A DNA stretch of 64,000 bases from Bacteroidales bacterium (GTDB lineage: Bacteria > Bacteroidota > Bacteroidia > Bacteroidales > VadinHA17): NCBI GenBank assembly GCA_021371855.1, contig JAJFVL010000049.1, forward strand, positions 134,226 to 198,225, read 5' to 3'. The notes under the pieces were generated by a model that was not told where the DNA came from, did not search any database, and saw only the letters and a list, made by a program, of their open reading frames with translations. A program made the translations under genes and the position numbers. Numbering within the stretch: the stretch's first letter is position 1; every line of letters begins with the position of its first letter. This document shows positions 1 through 9,092 of the stretch, in pieces.

Positions 1-589
1 GGTGTCTGAATCAAAAGGGAGAGCTTATGGAGTAGAACTTCTGGGGCGGATTAAAGAGTTTAAAAAGATCAACCTTGTATTTTCTTATACTTATGTGAGA
101 AGTGAATTCAGAGGTTTGGACTCACGAATGATCCCATCCTCGTGGGATAATAAACATATCATTAATCTGACTGCGACAAAGAAATTTGAATTTAACTGGG
201 ATCTGGGCTTAAAATGGAGATTTGTGGGCGGAGCCCCATATACACCTTTTGATTATGAAAAGTCTTCATATAAAACTGCGTGGGATGCTCAGGGACAGGG
301 TTATCTTGATTATTCAAGGTTCAATTCATTAAGGCTAAAAGCGTTTCATCAGTTGGATCTGAGAATTGACAAGCAATATTTTTTTACAGGATGGTCCTTC
401 ATGCTATATGTCGATGTACAAAATGTTTATAATCATAAAGCCGACCAGCCTGCACTCCTCATTAAAGAATCGGAAAGTAACGGGTTTTCTGTTACAGATC
501 CGGAAAATCCCTTGAAGTATTCGCTTAAATATATTGATAATGAATCAGGTACTGTATTGCCTACGGTTGGTGTTATTATTGAATTTTAA
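1..589 (+). CDS. TonB-dependent receptor, C-terminal part (cut by window start)
   Basis: The reading frame is open from the first base, so only about the last 196 residues of a larger outer-membrane protein are present. The visible part alternates short amphipathic beta strands with aromatic residues and ends in a terminal Phe (VIIEF), as outer-membrane barrels do. Segments such as the LDLRIDKQYFF and YVDVQNVYNH stretches are typical of the last strands of Bacteroidota TonB-dependent receptors, which import large substrates using TonB energy. The substrate cannot be told. The next gene, a small lipoprotein, starts 12 bp downstream and is probably in the same operon. Confidence 0.75.
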   Translation, partial: VSESKGRAYGVELLGRIKEFKKINLVFSYTYVRSEFRGLDSRMIPSSWDNKHIINLTATKKFEFNWDLGLKWRFVGGAPYTPFDYEKSSYKTAWDAQGQGYLDYSRFNSLRLKAFHQLDLRIDKQYFFTGWSFMLYVDVQNVYNHKADQPALLIKESESNGFSVTDPENPLKYSLKYIDNESGTVLPTVGVIIEF

Positions 590-601
590 GTTCAAAATAT
601 T

Positions 602-1372
602 ATGAGCAGATTAATTTTTCTTTTAATGATCTTCATAACAGGGTCATGTTCCTCGTGGAAGATAAAAAATCTTCAGTCTGAGTCAGAGCAAATAATTGTA
701 ATTAACTCAAACATTGACGGTAAGGGTCCGGAAATCACCCTTGAATTTTACAAGGGTAAGTCGTTTTATTACCCGTTAATGGCAGTATGGATTGAGGATG
801 AATCAGGCCTTTATATTCAGACACTGTTTGTGCCTGAATCTGTAGCAACAGGTATTTTTAAATATGGAAAGCAGGCCAAAAATAAATGGATTCCTGCACC
901 CAGGAGAGCTCCCCAAACACTTCCTTACTGGTCGCATAAACGAGGAGTTGTTGCTTCAGATGGGCTTTATATGCCTGAACCTGAAAATCCGGTTGCGGAT
1001 GCTTATACAGGAGCAACCCCGGTAAAAAGTTTTGTTCTTCAATCAAGGGCCGATAATGAACTGCCTGATAAGTTCAGGCTTCTCTTTGAAATAAACCAAA
1101 ACTGGGACTGGAATGAGCATTGGACAAATGACAAATTTCCTGAGGATGAGAACTATAAATGCTCCTGTCAACCTGCAGTTGTTTATGAAGCATTAATTAA
1201 CACCATGTACCCGGAAAGGTCATATTTAATGAAACCGATAGGTCATAGTCATTATTCAGGCAAGACGGGAGAGCTTTTTCCCGATTTAAGTTCTCTGACA
1301 ACTGCCTTACAGATAGCTGACTCAATAGTAATAAGATTAAAATTAGCTAAGGGAGATTCTCAACTGCCTTAA
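602..1372 (+). CDS. Predicted lipoprotein, DUF2271-like
   Basis: This 256-aa protein starts with a short hydrophobic signal and a lipobox ending at Cys16 (ITGSC), so it should be a lipoprotein of the periplasm or outer membrane. The body contains MAVWIEDESG, a conserved-looking YWSHKRG segment and DAYTGATP. These resemble the DUF2271 family, periplasmic proteins often found with flavin or PepSY-type redox partners; I recognise the pattern but could not align it. It follows the TonB receptor by 12 bp, suggesting cotranscription. Its 3' end overlaps the convergent MerR-family gene by 26 bp. No catalytic function can be assigned. Confidence 0.6.
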   Translation: MSRLIFLLMIFITGSCSSWKIKNLQSESEQIIVINSNIDGKGPEITLEFYKGKSFYYPLMAVWIEDESGLYIQTLFVPESVATGIFKYGKQAKNKWIPAPRRAPQTLPYWSHKRGVVASDGLYMPEPENPVADAYTGATPVKSFVLQSRADNELPDKFRLLFEINQNWDWNEHWTNDKFPEDENYKCSCQPAVVYEALINTMYPERSYLMKPIGHSHYSGKTGELFPDLSSLTTALQIADSIVIRLKLAKGDSQLP

Positions 1373-2246
1373 TAAAATTAACTGGATTCCTTGTTATAAT
1401 TAGCTTTTCATAAGGTTTCTTACTTGTCTCTTCAGGAAAATCTGCAAGGATTATTTTTTTTATCATTAAAGATTTTCCGATGTTGTTGAAGTATCCGATC
1501 TTTTTTTCAGCAAAATCAAAAGAGCTTGAATTAATAACAAGATATTCAAAAGGCTTTATTTTGTAAATCTCAATGACTTCGGAAGCAGGAAGTACACCAC
1601 CCGTAAAAATTACATCGAACCCTCTTTTTTTCAGTATATATTTATAAAAGAGGAAGTTGTTGTCAGTGAGATTATCTGAAGTGTTGATCATTGCAACTGC
1701 AGGTCCTGGTTTTGCTGTTTTGAGCTTAAGATTATAATCCTCAATAATGATAATCTGTTTAATTGTGTTTCTGACAAACTGTTCCTGTGCTCTTGAAAGG
1801 CTCCCTGTTTGCCAGAGGATTCTTGCTTTTTCGAGCAGGGGATACATAAACCTGCAGTAAGCTTCTTCAATACCCTGATTTTTGATGAAAGGTAACAGAG
1901 CTTCTTTAAATGACTCTTCATTGAATCTGATAGCTGACATAAGAATTTTTCCAGGTTGAAAATCCTTATCTAGCTCATCATGCTGGCTGCTGATGGTCAT
2001 CACCTTCTGTGTGAGTTCATCTTCATTTAACCTGGCAATCTTGGATATTTTATATCCGTTACGGTTAAGGTATGCGACATTAAGAATTTTCTTGAGCTCT
2101 GTTTCGCTATAGGTCCTGATGTTTGAATCAGTTCTGTCGGGCTCAAGTATCTTATACCTTTTTTCCCAGATTCTTATGGTATGTGCTTTTATACCCGAAA
2201 AATTCTCAAGATCTTTAATTGAAAATACATTTCCCCCTTCTTCCAT
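1347..2246 (-). CDS. MerR-family transcriptional regulator with degenerate B12-binding-like domain
   Basis: The 299-aa protein has an N-terminal MerR winged helix-turn-helix (residues about 6-75, with HTIRIWEKRYKILEPDR and RTYSETELKKILNV). A helical linker and a C-terminal Rossmann-like domain (about 165-299) follow. The layout matches the CarH/LitR-type MerR regulators that use cobalamin as cofactor or light sensor. The cobalamin-ligating histidine motif of those proteins is not seen; the equivalent stretch reads NNFLFYKYILKKRGFDV. It therefore probably works without B12. Its target is unknown. It is transcribed alone, and its 3' end overlaps the DUF2271-like gene tail to tail. Confidence 0.75.
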   Translation of the reverse strand: MEEGGNVFSIKDLENFSGIKAHTIRIWEKRYKILEPDRTDSNIRTYSETELKKILNVAYLNRNGYKISKIARLNEDELTQKVMTISSQHDELDKDFQPGKILMSAIRFNEESFKEALLPFIKNQGIEEAYCRFMYPLLEKARILWQTGSLSRAQEQFVRNTIKQIIIIEDYNLKLKTAKPGPAVAMINTSDNLTDNNFLFYKYILKKRGFDVIFTGGVLPASEVIEIYKIKPFEYLVINSSSFDFAEKKIGYFNNIGKSLMIKKIILADFPEETSKKPYEKLIITRNPVNFIKAVENLP

Positions 2247-2424
2247 AACTTTAGCTTTTAGTCTCTATTAATTTCGGTTATCGCTGTCTTAAGATAGTAA
2301 ACACCTGGGGAGCAGAATTGTTTACTTAACTATTATCATTCTTTAAATTTATGTTAAATAGCATTAACTGCATAAATCCTTCCCGAATCGCAGCAGTGAA
2401 AAAACCGAAAATAACAAAATTCTT

Positions 2425-2796
2425 TTATTCAGATTCTTCAACCAATATTTTTTTTACAATTCTTGCTCCGTCACTGAAAAGAATGTTAACCAGATACATT
2501 CCTCTTTTTGGATTATCAAGGGCAATTGTGGCTGATTGTTGAGGGTTTTTATATTGAACTCTGAAAATATCCTGGCCAATAATGTTGGTGATCTTAATAA
2601 AAGAGATTTCCCTGTCGGTTTTGATTGTAAAAATATTATTCCTTACCGGAACAGGATAAATAGTGATATTTGGATTAGGCGCATCTCTAAAGATATCATT
2701 ATGAGAAGAATATCCGGCAATTTTAGTAGTATCCTTCTGAGCCTGAAGAGTTAAAGCAAAGATAATAGTAAATATTAAGAGTAAACTCTTCTTCAT
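2425..2796 (-). CDS. Small secreted protein consisting almost only of a T9SS sorting domain
   Basis: I start the protein at the MKKSLLLIF methionine (2796), because it begins a clean signal peptide ending near LQAQ; an in-frame ATG 33 bp upstream would add a non-signal extension. The 123-aa product has a signal peptide, a linker of about 30 residues, and then a segment beginning NITIYPVPV and ending KKILVEE. This matches the type A C-terminal sorting domain used by the Bacteroidota type IX secretion system. There is no room for an effector domain. It may be a relic of a larger secreted protein, a decoy, or a small surface protein. It stands between the MerR gene and kdsB on the same strand as kdsB. 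Confidence 0.6.
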   Translation of the reverse strand: MKKSLLLIFTIIFALTLQAQKDTTKIAGYSSHNDIFRDAPNPNITIYPVPVRNNIFTIKTDREISFIKITNIIGQDIFRVQYKNPQQSATIALDNPKRGMYLVNILFSDGARIVKKILVEESE

Positions 2797-2852
2797 AAAT
2801 GCCTGTTTATTTAATAGATTCTCTATCAAAAATTATGCAAAAGTAAGAATTA

Positions 2853-3626
2853 TTATGTAAAATGTTCCAAAAGCATATTAGCCTTGACCAGATCATCGGG
2901 AGTGTCAATACCGATATTTTCCCACAGAGTAACGGCAGTCCTTATCCGGTAGCCGTTTTCAAGCCACCTGTTTTGTTCAAGTGATTCGGCAATCTCAAGC
3001 TGACCGGGTGCCAATAACGTTATCTTTTTAAGTATATCTGTCCGGTATGCATAAAGACCAATATGTTTGTAATAAACGTGTTTTTTCGACCAGTCAATTT
3101 TCTCAACATCCCTTATATATGGAATTGCAGCCCGGCTGAAATAAATAGCATCTCCTTCAGTGTTAATAATTACTTTTGGCTGGTTCGGATTAAAAATATC
3201 CTCTCCGGTTTCACATTTTCTTATCAGTGTAGCTATCTCCACGTTTTCTCCGGTGAAGCATTTAATAAGCAGTTCGATCTGTTCAGGTTTAATAAAAGGT
3301 TCATCGCCCTGAATGTTTATTGCAATATCAACCATTTTGCCTGTATCCTCAGCTATTTTTGAAACGGCCTCTGCGCAGCGATCAGTTCCACTCCGATGAT
3401 CGGGTGATGTCATAATTGCTTTTCCACCAAAGTTTAATACAGTATCATATATCCTGCTGTCGTCTGTGGCAACATAAACAAGATCGAGGGACTTTCGGGC
3501 CTGTTCAAAAACTCTTTGTATCATCGGCTTTTTTCCGATGAGAGCAAGAGGCTTTCCAGGGAACCTCGTTGATTTGTATCGTGCAGGTATTATACCGGCA
3601 AAAAGTAATTGTGAATCTGTTTTCAT
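2853..3626 (-). CDS. kdsB: 3-deoxy-manno-octulosonate cytidylyltransferase (CMP-KDO synthetase)
   Basis: KdsB transfers CMP from CTP to KDO, activating the sugar for the inner core of lipopolysaccharide in the cytoplasm. The 257-aa length is normal. The N-terminal nucleotide-binding signature IIPARYKSTRFPGKPL is intact, followed by KPMIQRVFEQA, SGTDRCAE, INIQGDEPF and a C-terminal half with the expected IGLYAYR and EQNRWLENGY motifs. The start at 3626 gives MKTDSQLLFAGIIPARY, putting the substrate loop at the usual distance. The adjacent divergent gene starts 74 bp away, so the two share a short promoter region. Confidence 0.95.
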   Translation of the reverse strand: MKTDSQLLFAGIIPARYKSTRFPGKPLALIGKKPMIQRVFEQARKSLDLVYVATDDSRIYDTVLNFGGKAIMTSPDHRSGTDRCAEAVSKIAEDTGKMVDIAINIQGDEPFIKPEQIELLIKCFTGENVEIATLIRKCETGEDIFNPNQPKVIINTEGDAIYFSRAAIPYIRDVEKIDWSKKHVYYKHIGLYAYRTDILKKITLLAPGQLEIAESLEQNRWLENGYRIRTAVTLWENIGIDTPDDLVKANMLLEHFT

Positions 3627-3700
3627 TTTGCTAATTTACGAAAAATGAATTTCCCAATGTTTTAAAAAAACCTTAAATTCGCAGGATTGTTTAACAGGAA

Positions 3701-4945
3701 ATGAAAGATCTGCAAAATATTAAGCAAAGATTTGGAATAATCGGCAACTTTGAAGGACTTAACCGTGCAATTGATATTGCTGCCCAGGTTGCTCCGACCG
3801 ATCTTTCGGTACTCATTACCGGAGAAAGTGGGGTTGGCAAAGAGATATTTCCGCAGGTAATTCATAGTTACAGTGCCAGGAAACATGGTCAGTACATCGC
3901 GGTTAACTGTGGTGCAATACCTGAAGGGACAATCGATTCGGAACTTTTTGGTCATGAAAAGGGATCATTTACAGGTGCAACAGATAGCAGAAAAGGATAT
4001 TTTGAAGTAGCTGACGGAGGTACAATTTTCCTTGATGAAGTGGCGGAATTACCATTGTCCACCCAGGTTCGTCTCCTCAGGGTGCTGGAAACAGGTGAAT
4101 ATATAAGGGTTGGCTCCTCCAAAGTTCAGAAAACAAATGTCAGGGTTATTGCTGCAAGTAACATTGTTATACCTAAGGCAATAGACACCGGGAGATTCAG
4201 AGAAGATCTTTTTTACCGACTTAATACTGTTCCGATAAAAGTTCCGGCATTAAGGGAAAGAGGGGAGGATATCTTTCTTCTTTTCAGGAAATTCGCTGTT
4301 GATTTTGCGGAAAAATACAGGATGCCTGCAATAAGACTTGATTCCGAAGCGAAAAATCTTCTTCTTAATTACGCGTGGCCGGGGAATGTCAGACAACTTA
4401 AAAATATTACGGAACAGATTTCAATAATTGAAGGCGAACGGGAAATTACTGCTCCGATACTTAATAATTATCTGCCTGTTTACGGAGGCATTAAGCTTCC
4501 TGCTATTATAAAAAAGGAGGATGAGAAATCTTTTTCCTCTGAAAGAGAAATACTGTATAAGGTCCTTTTCGATATGAAAAATGACATGAATGACCTTAAA
4601 AAGCTTGTTTTTGACCTGATAAGGCGGGGAGAGGTGAATGTGAATCTAAAAGAGTCTGACTCAAGGGTCATTAAGAATCTTTTCAGAGAAGCTGATGAAC
4701 GAGCAGGTGGAGCTACTTCTGCCGAAGTTCCTTCTGTTGATTTTCAGACACATAGTACCAGAAAAGATATACAGGACACTGAAGAAATAATTGAAGAATC
4801 GCTCTCTCTTGCCGACAAAGAGGCAGAAATGATAAAAATGGCTCTTGAAAAATTTCACGGAAAAAGAAAATTTGCAGCGAAGGAACTGGGTATCTCGGAA
4901 AGAACCCTTTACAGAAAGATCAAAGAGTATGGAATTGAATCATAG
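3701..4945 (+). CDS. Sigma-54 interaction (AAA+) transcriptional activator without a receiver domain
   Basis: This 414-aa bacterial enhancer-binding protein lacks the usual N-terminal receiver. The AAA+ domain begins almost at once: Walker A GESGVGKE at residues 41-48, the sigma-54 contact loop as GSFTGA at 88-93 (Ser for the common Ala), Walker B around TIFLDEV at 108-114, and FREDLFYRLN further on. A long variable linker leads to a Fis-type helix-turn-helix at the C-terminus (AAKELGISERTLYRKIKEYGI). With no sensor domain, activity may depend on its level or on a partner. The next gene, lptE, begins inside its last codons. In other Bacteroidota a regulator of this type also precedes lptE and secG. 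Confidence 0.9.
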   Translation: MKDLQNIKQRFGIIGNFEGLNRAIDIAAQVAPTDLSVLITGESGVGKEIFPQVIHSYSARKHGQYIAVNCGAIPEGTIDSELFGHEKGSFTGATDSRKGYFEVADGGTIFLDEVAELPLSTQVRLLRVLETGEYIRVGSSKVQKTNVRVIAASNIVIPKAIDTGRFREDLFYRLNTVPIKVPALRERGEDIFLLFRKFAVDFAEKYRMPAIRLDSEAKNLLLNYAWPGNVRQLKNITEQISIIEGEREITAPILNNYLPVYGGIKLPAIIKKEDEKSFSSEREILYKVLFDMKNDMNDLKKLVFDLIRRGEVNVNLKESDSRVIKNLFREADERAGGATSAEVPSVDFQTHSTRKDIQDTEEIIEESLSLADKEAEMIKMALEKFHGKRKFAAKELGISERTLYRKIKEYGIES

Positions 4946-5471
4946 TAAAAATGTCAGACAACCAGCCTGCGGGCTTTTTATTGTTTTGCTTATTGTCGGG
5001 GCTGCAATCTTAAATAGTTGCAAGGTCTCATATTCATTTTCCGGTGCAAGTATCTCTCCCGCCGTGAAGACATTTAGTGTACAGTATTTTCAGAACAGGG
5101 CTCCTCTTGTGCAACCGGGTTTAAGTCAGAATTTAACTGATGCTCTGATTGATAAATGTAAAGCTCAGACTAACCTTAAATATATCACCGGTATTGGCGA
5201 TGCAAGTTTCGAAGGAGAAATTACTGATTACAGCACTCGTCCGCAAACTGTGGCAGCCGATGCCCAGGCAGCCACGAACAGGTTTACTATCACGGTAAAA
5301 GTTAAGTTCGTAAATGTTACTGACCCGGAGCTTTGTTTCGATCAGTCATTTTCGAGATATGCTGATTACGATAGCAGCCTCGACCTCAGCCAGGTTGAAG
5401 CAGAGCTCTCAACATCAATTATTGAAATGATCGTGGAAGATATCTTCAATAGAGCTTTCGTTAATTGGTAA
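4929..5471 (+). CDS. lptE: LptE-like lipopolysaccharide-assembly lipoprotein
   Basis: I start at 4929, where MELNHSKN leads into a hydrophobic stretch and a lipobox ending at Cys31 (AAILNSC); the longer open frame begins inside the preceding gene. The ATG overlaps the upstream stop by 17 bp, implying translational coupling. The body (KVSYSFSG, VQYFQNRAP, then a GEITDYS strand) has the form of the Bacteroidota LptE family, which helps LptD insert lipopolysaccharide into the outer leaflet. The upstream sigma-54 activator and downstream secG match the order commonly seen for this family. Size (180 aa) is typical. Confidence 0.8.
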   Translation: MELNHSKNVRQPACGLFIVLLIVGAAILNSCKVSYSFSGASISPAVKTFSVQYFQNRAPLVQPGLSQNLTDALIDKCKAQTNLKYITGIGDASFEGEITDYSTRPQTVAADAQAATNRFTITVKVKFVNVTDPELCFDQSFSRYADYDSSLDLSQVEAELSTSIIEMIVEDIFNRAFVNW

Positions 5472-5483
5472 CAGAACCCGGTC

Positions 5484-6413
5484 ATGAACAGAAACGATTT
5501 TTTAAATCTGATTGAGGACACTGTTTCATTTGACCGTCAAATGATTGGAGAGGTTTATGAATTGATTGATATTTTTCCCTATTTCCAAAGTGCCCATATG
5601 CTGTTGTTAAAAGGATTGCAGGATAATGATGATGTGAAATTTGAAAATCAGCTCAGGAATTCTGCGATTCACATTGCTGACAGGGAGATGTTATATTATT
5701 TTCTGAGAACAAAAACTTCAGCGGGAACCGCACAAATCCAGGACAAACAGAATATACCTCAACCGGATTCCACTGCTTTTGATAATCAGCAAACTGTTAT
5801 TGAATCTGCAAAAAACAGCAACTTTCTTATTGATGAGTTTGAGAAAAGTTCAGGAGAAATGAAACAAAGTGAGAAGACTGATCCTGATCATCATGGTCAG
5901 GGCCATCCAATACTGGTCTCAAGTGAATCGGACAATGAGGAATCTTCAGGAGTAATGCTTATTGCAGATGATGAAGCCTCTTCTTCTGAAAACAAAATCA
6001 TATTCATGGACCCCGGATTTTCAGGCGGGGAACATGCTGACCTTCTTGAACTCGATGCAGAGCGATCTTCGTCAGACATGTCTGATGAAGGTTTCCCGGA
6101 CCTTACAGAGGGGGATTCCACAGAAAAGATCCATGGAAAGCAATGGCAGTCTGAGCTTATTGATAAATTCATTATTGAAAATCCAAGGATTGAACCAAAC
6201 AGGGAAAAATCAAATCAGCCTGTTGTGGATATTTCAAAGCCGTTTATTGAAGAAGAGGGAAGCTTTGTCACAGAAACCCTTGCAAAAATATACCTTAATC
6301 AGGGTTACTATTCAAAGGCTATAGATATTTATGAGAAATTAAGTTTGAAATTTCCAGAAAAAAGCAGTTACTTTGCATCTCAAATTGAAAAAGTTAAAGG
6401 ATATCTAAAATAG
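5484..6413 (+). CDS. Hypothetical protein with C-terminal TPR-like helix pair
   Basis: The 309-aa cytoplasmic protein has an N-terminal helical segment (residues about 1-80, MNRNDFLNLIEDTVSFDRQM, HMLLLKGLQD). A long acidic, Ser/Glu/Asp-rich, probably disordered middle follows (about 85-240). The C-terminal repeat TLAKIYLNQGYYSKAIDIYEKL reads as one tetratricopeptide-type helix pair. It starts 12 bp after lptE and ends 7 bp before secG, so it belongs to the same operon. A protein of this build sits in this position in many Bacteroidota, but I know of no assigned function. A scaffold role in envelope biogenesis is only a guess from its neighbours. Confidence 0.7.
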   Translation: MNRNDFLNLIEDTVSFDRQMIGEVYELIDIFPYFQSAHMLLLKGLQDNDDVKFENQLRNSAIHIADREMLYYFLRTKTSAGTAQIQDKQNIPQPDSTAFDNQQTVIESAKNSNFLIDEFEKSSGEMKQSEKTDPDHHGQGHPILVSSESDNEESSGVMLIADDEASSSENKIIFMDPGFSGGEHADLLELDAERSSSDMSDEGFPDLTEGDSTEKIHGKQWQSELIDKFIIENPRIEPNREKSNQPVVDISKPFIEEEGSFVTETLAKIYLNQGYYSKAIDIYEKLSLKFPEKSSYFASQIEKVKGYLK

Positions 6414-6420
6414 TAAGCAG

Positions 6421-6786
6421 ATGGGAATTTATATTTTTGTTTCAGTATTAATAATAATAGCTTGTATTTTTCAGGTTATGATTGTTCTGGTTCAGAACTC
6501 AAAAGGAGGAGGTTTGGCTGCTAATTTTACTTCAGCAGGTCAGTCAATGGGGATCCGTAAAACTGCTGATTTCCTTGAGAAGTCCACATGGACGCTTTGT
6601 GCTGCAATATTACTACTTTGTGTTGTTGCAACAGCAACAATACCCCGCGGAGAAACTGCTGCAAAGTCGAGGTTAGAGAACCAGATTCAGAATGCTGTTG
6701 ATCCGAATGCAATACCAACGCTTCCGACAGCTGTTCCTCCGGCAACTACTACCCCTGCTGGTAATGAGGATCAACCTGCGAAATAG
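6421..6786 (+). CDS. secG: Preprotein translocase subunit SecG
   Basis: SecG is the small accessory subunit of the SecYEG channel in the inner membrane. The 121-aa protein has two transmembrane helices (residues about 3-22 and 58-78) joined by the family's conserved loop: QNSKGGGLAANFTSAGQS, then GIRKTADFLEKSTW. The C-terminal tail is Pro/Thr/Ala-rich, as in other Bacteroidota. It closes the lptE operon and is followed by a strong hairpin terminator. Confidence 0.93.
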   Translation: MGIYIFVSVLIIIACIFQVMIVLVQNSKGGGLAANFTSAGQSMGIRKTADFLEKSTWTLCAAILLLCVVATATIPRGETAAKSRLENQIQNAVDPNAIPTLPTAVPPATTTPAGNEDQPAK

Positions 6787-6810
6787 AATAAATAGAATGA
6801 GATATTTTAA

Positions 6811-6846
6811 AAAGTGTCAGTTTGTCACATGCTGACACTTTTTTAT
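6811..6846 (+). terminator. Rho-independent terminator after secG
   Basis: A perfect stem of at least nine base pairs (AAGTGTCAG with CTGACACTT) encloses an 11-nt loop and is followed by a run of T. It lies 25 bp after the secG stop and separates the lptE-secG operon from groES. Confidence 0.85.
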
Positions 6847-6963
6847 TTTACAACTAAAGCATTGTAACTTAAAAACATGTGAGTGAATTTTATTTTATTT
6901 TCAGGAATATTGTCAGTCGGATGCATTTAAAATGTCCTGAGTTAATCCAAAATGGCATTTTAT

Positions 6964-6971
6964 TAAATTTG
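6964..6971 (+). promoter_or_regulatory. Candidate -7 box of the groES-groEL promoter
   Basis: TAAATTTG matches the Bacteroidota housekeeping -7 consensus TAnnTTTG exactly. Transcription would begin near 6978, giving a leader of about 55 nt before groES. A clear TTTG -33 box at the usual distance is not visible. No CIRCE-type inverted repeat was seen in this gap. Confidence 0.4.
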
Positions 6972-7032
6972 GCATAGAATGTGTTCGGAAAGAAAGTCAG
7001 AAAACAATGTTTAACTTTAAAACCAGTATAAA

Positions 7033-7311
7033 ATGACACAAATAAAAGGAAAAATTTTAGCAGGTAAGGTTCTTGTAAAACCAAATGAAGCTGAAGAAAA
7101 AACTGCAAGTGGAATAATCATTCCTGATTCTGCAAAGGAAAAACCGCGCCAGGGTAAGGTAATCCTTGTTGGTGCTGCAAAGAAAGATGAAGAAATGGAA
7201 GTAAAGAAAGGTGATGTCGTTCTTTATGGAAAATATGCCGGTCAGGAACTTACAATTGACGGTGAGGATTATCTCCTGATTTCGCAGTCAGATGTTCTTT
7301 TTATAGCTTAA
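7033..7311 (+). CDS. groS: Co-chaperonin GroES
   Basis: The 92-aa protein is the GroES heptamer subunit that caps GroEL. It shows the family order: ILAGKVLVKPNEAEEKTASGI (mobile loop region), then IPDSAKEKPRQGKVILVG, DVVLYGKYAGQEL and LLISQSDVLFI. It starts after a 186-bp gap behind the secG operon terminator and ends 30 bp before groEL, forming the usual two-gene operon. Confidence 0.97.
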   Translation: MTQIKGKILAGKVLVKPNEAEEKTASGIIIPDSAKEKPRQGKVILVGAAKKDEEMEVKKGDVVLYGKYAGQELTIDGEDYLLISQSDVLFIA

Positions 7312-7329
7312 TTTACTTAAAATACATAA

Positions 7330-8976
<1,647 letters not shown>

Positions 8977-9002
8977 AATCCAACTGATTTTATTTAATAA
9001 AT

Positions 9003-9038
9003 AGCCCTTCATCGATCAGGTGAAGGGCTTCTCTTTTT
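9003..9038 (+). terminator. Rho-independent terminator after groEL
   Basis: A nine-base-pair stem (AGCCCTTCA with TGAAGGGCT) around a nine-nt loop is followed by TCTCTTTTT. It isolates groESL from lepA. Confidence 0.85.
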
Positions 9039-9058
9039 ATATAAAGGCGATAATTTTA

Positions 9059-9066
9059 TATATTTG
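9059..9066 (+). promoter_or_regulatory. Candidate -7 box of the lepA promoter
   Basis: TATATTTG fits TAnnTTTG and lies 27 bp before the lepA ATG, just past the groEL terminator. The upstream region around 9034-9038 is T-rich but gives no clean TTTG -33 box. Confidence 0.4.
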
Positions 9067-9092
9067 CACCTGATTTAAACCAACCTGATTGT

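Noticed and set aside
6890..7032. Sigma-54 promoter (TTGGCAT..) before groES
   Set aside because: The -12 element reads GT instead of GC, and an exact housekeeping -7 box overlaps the same bases.
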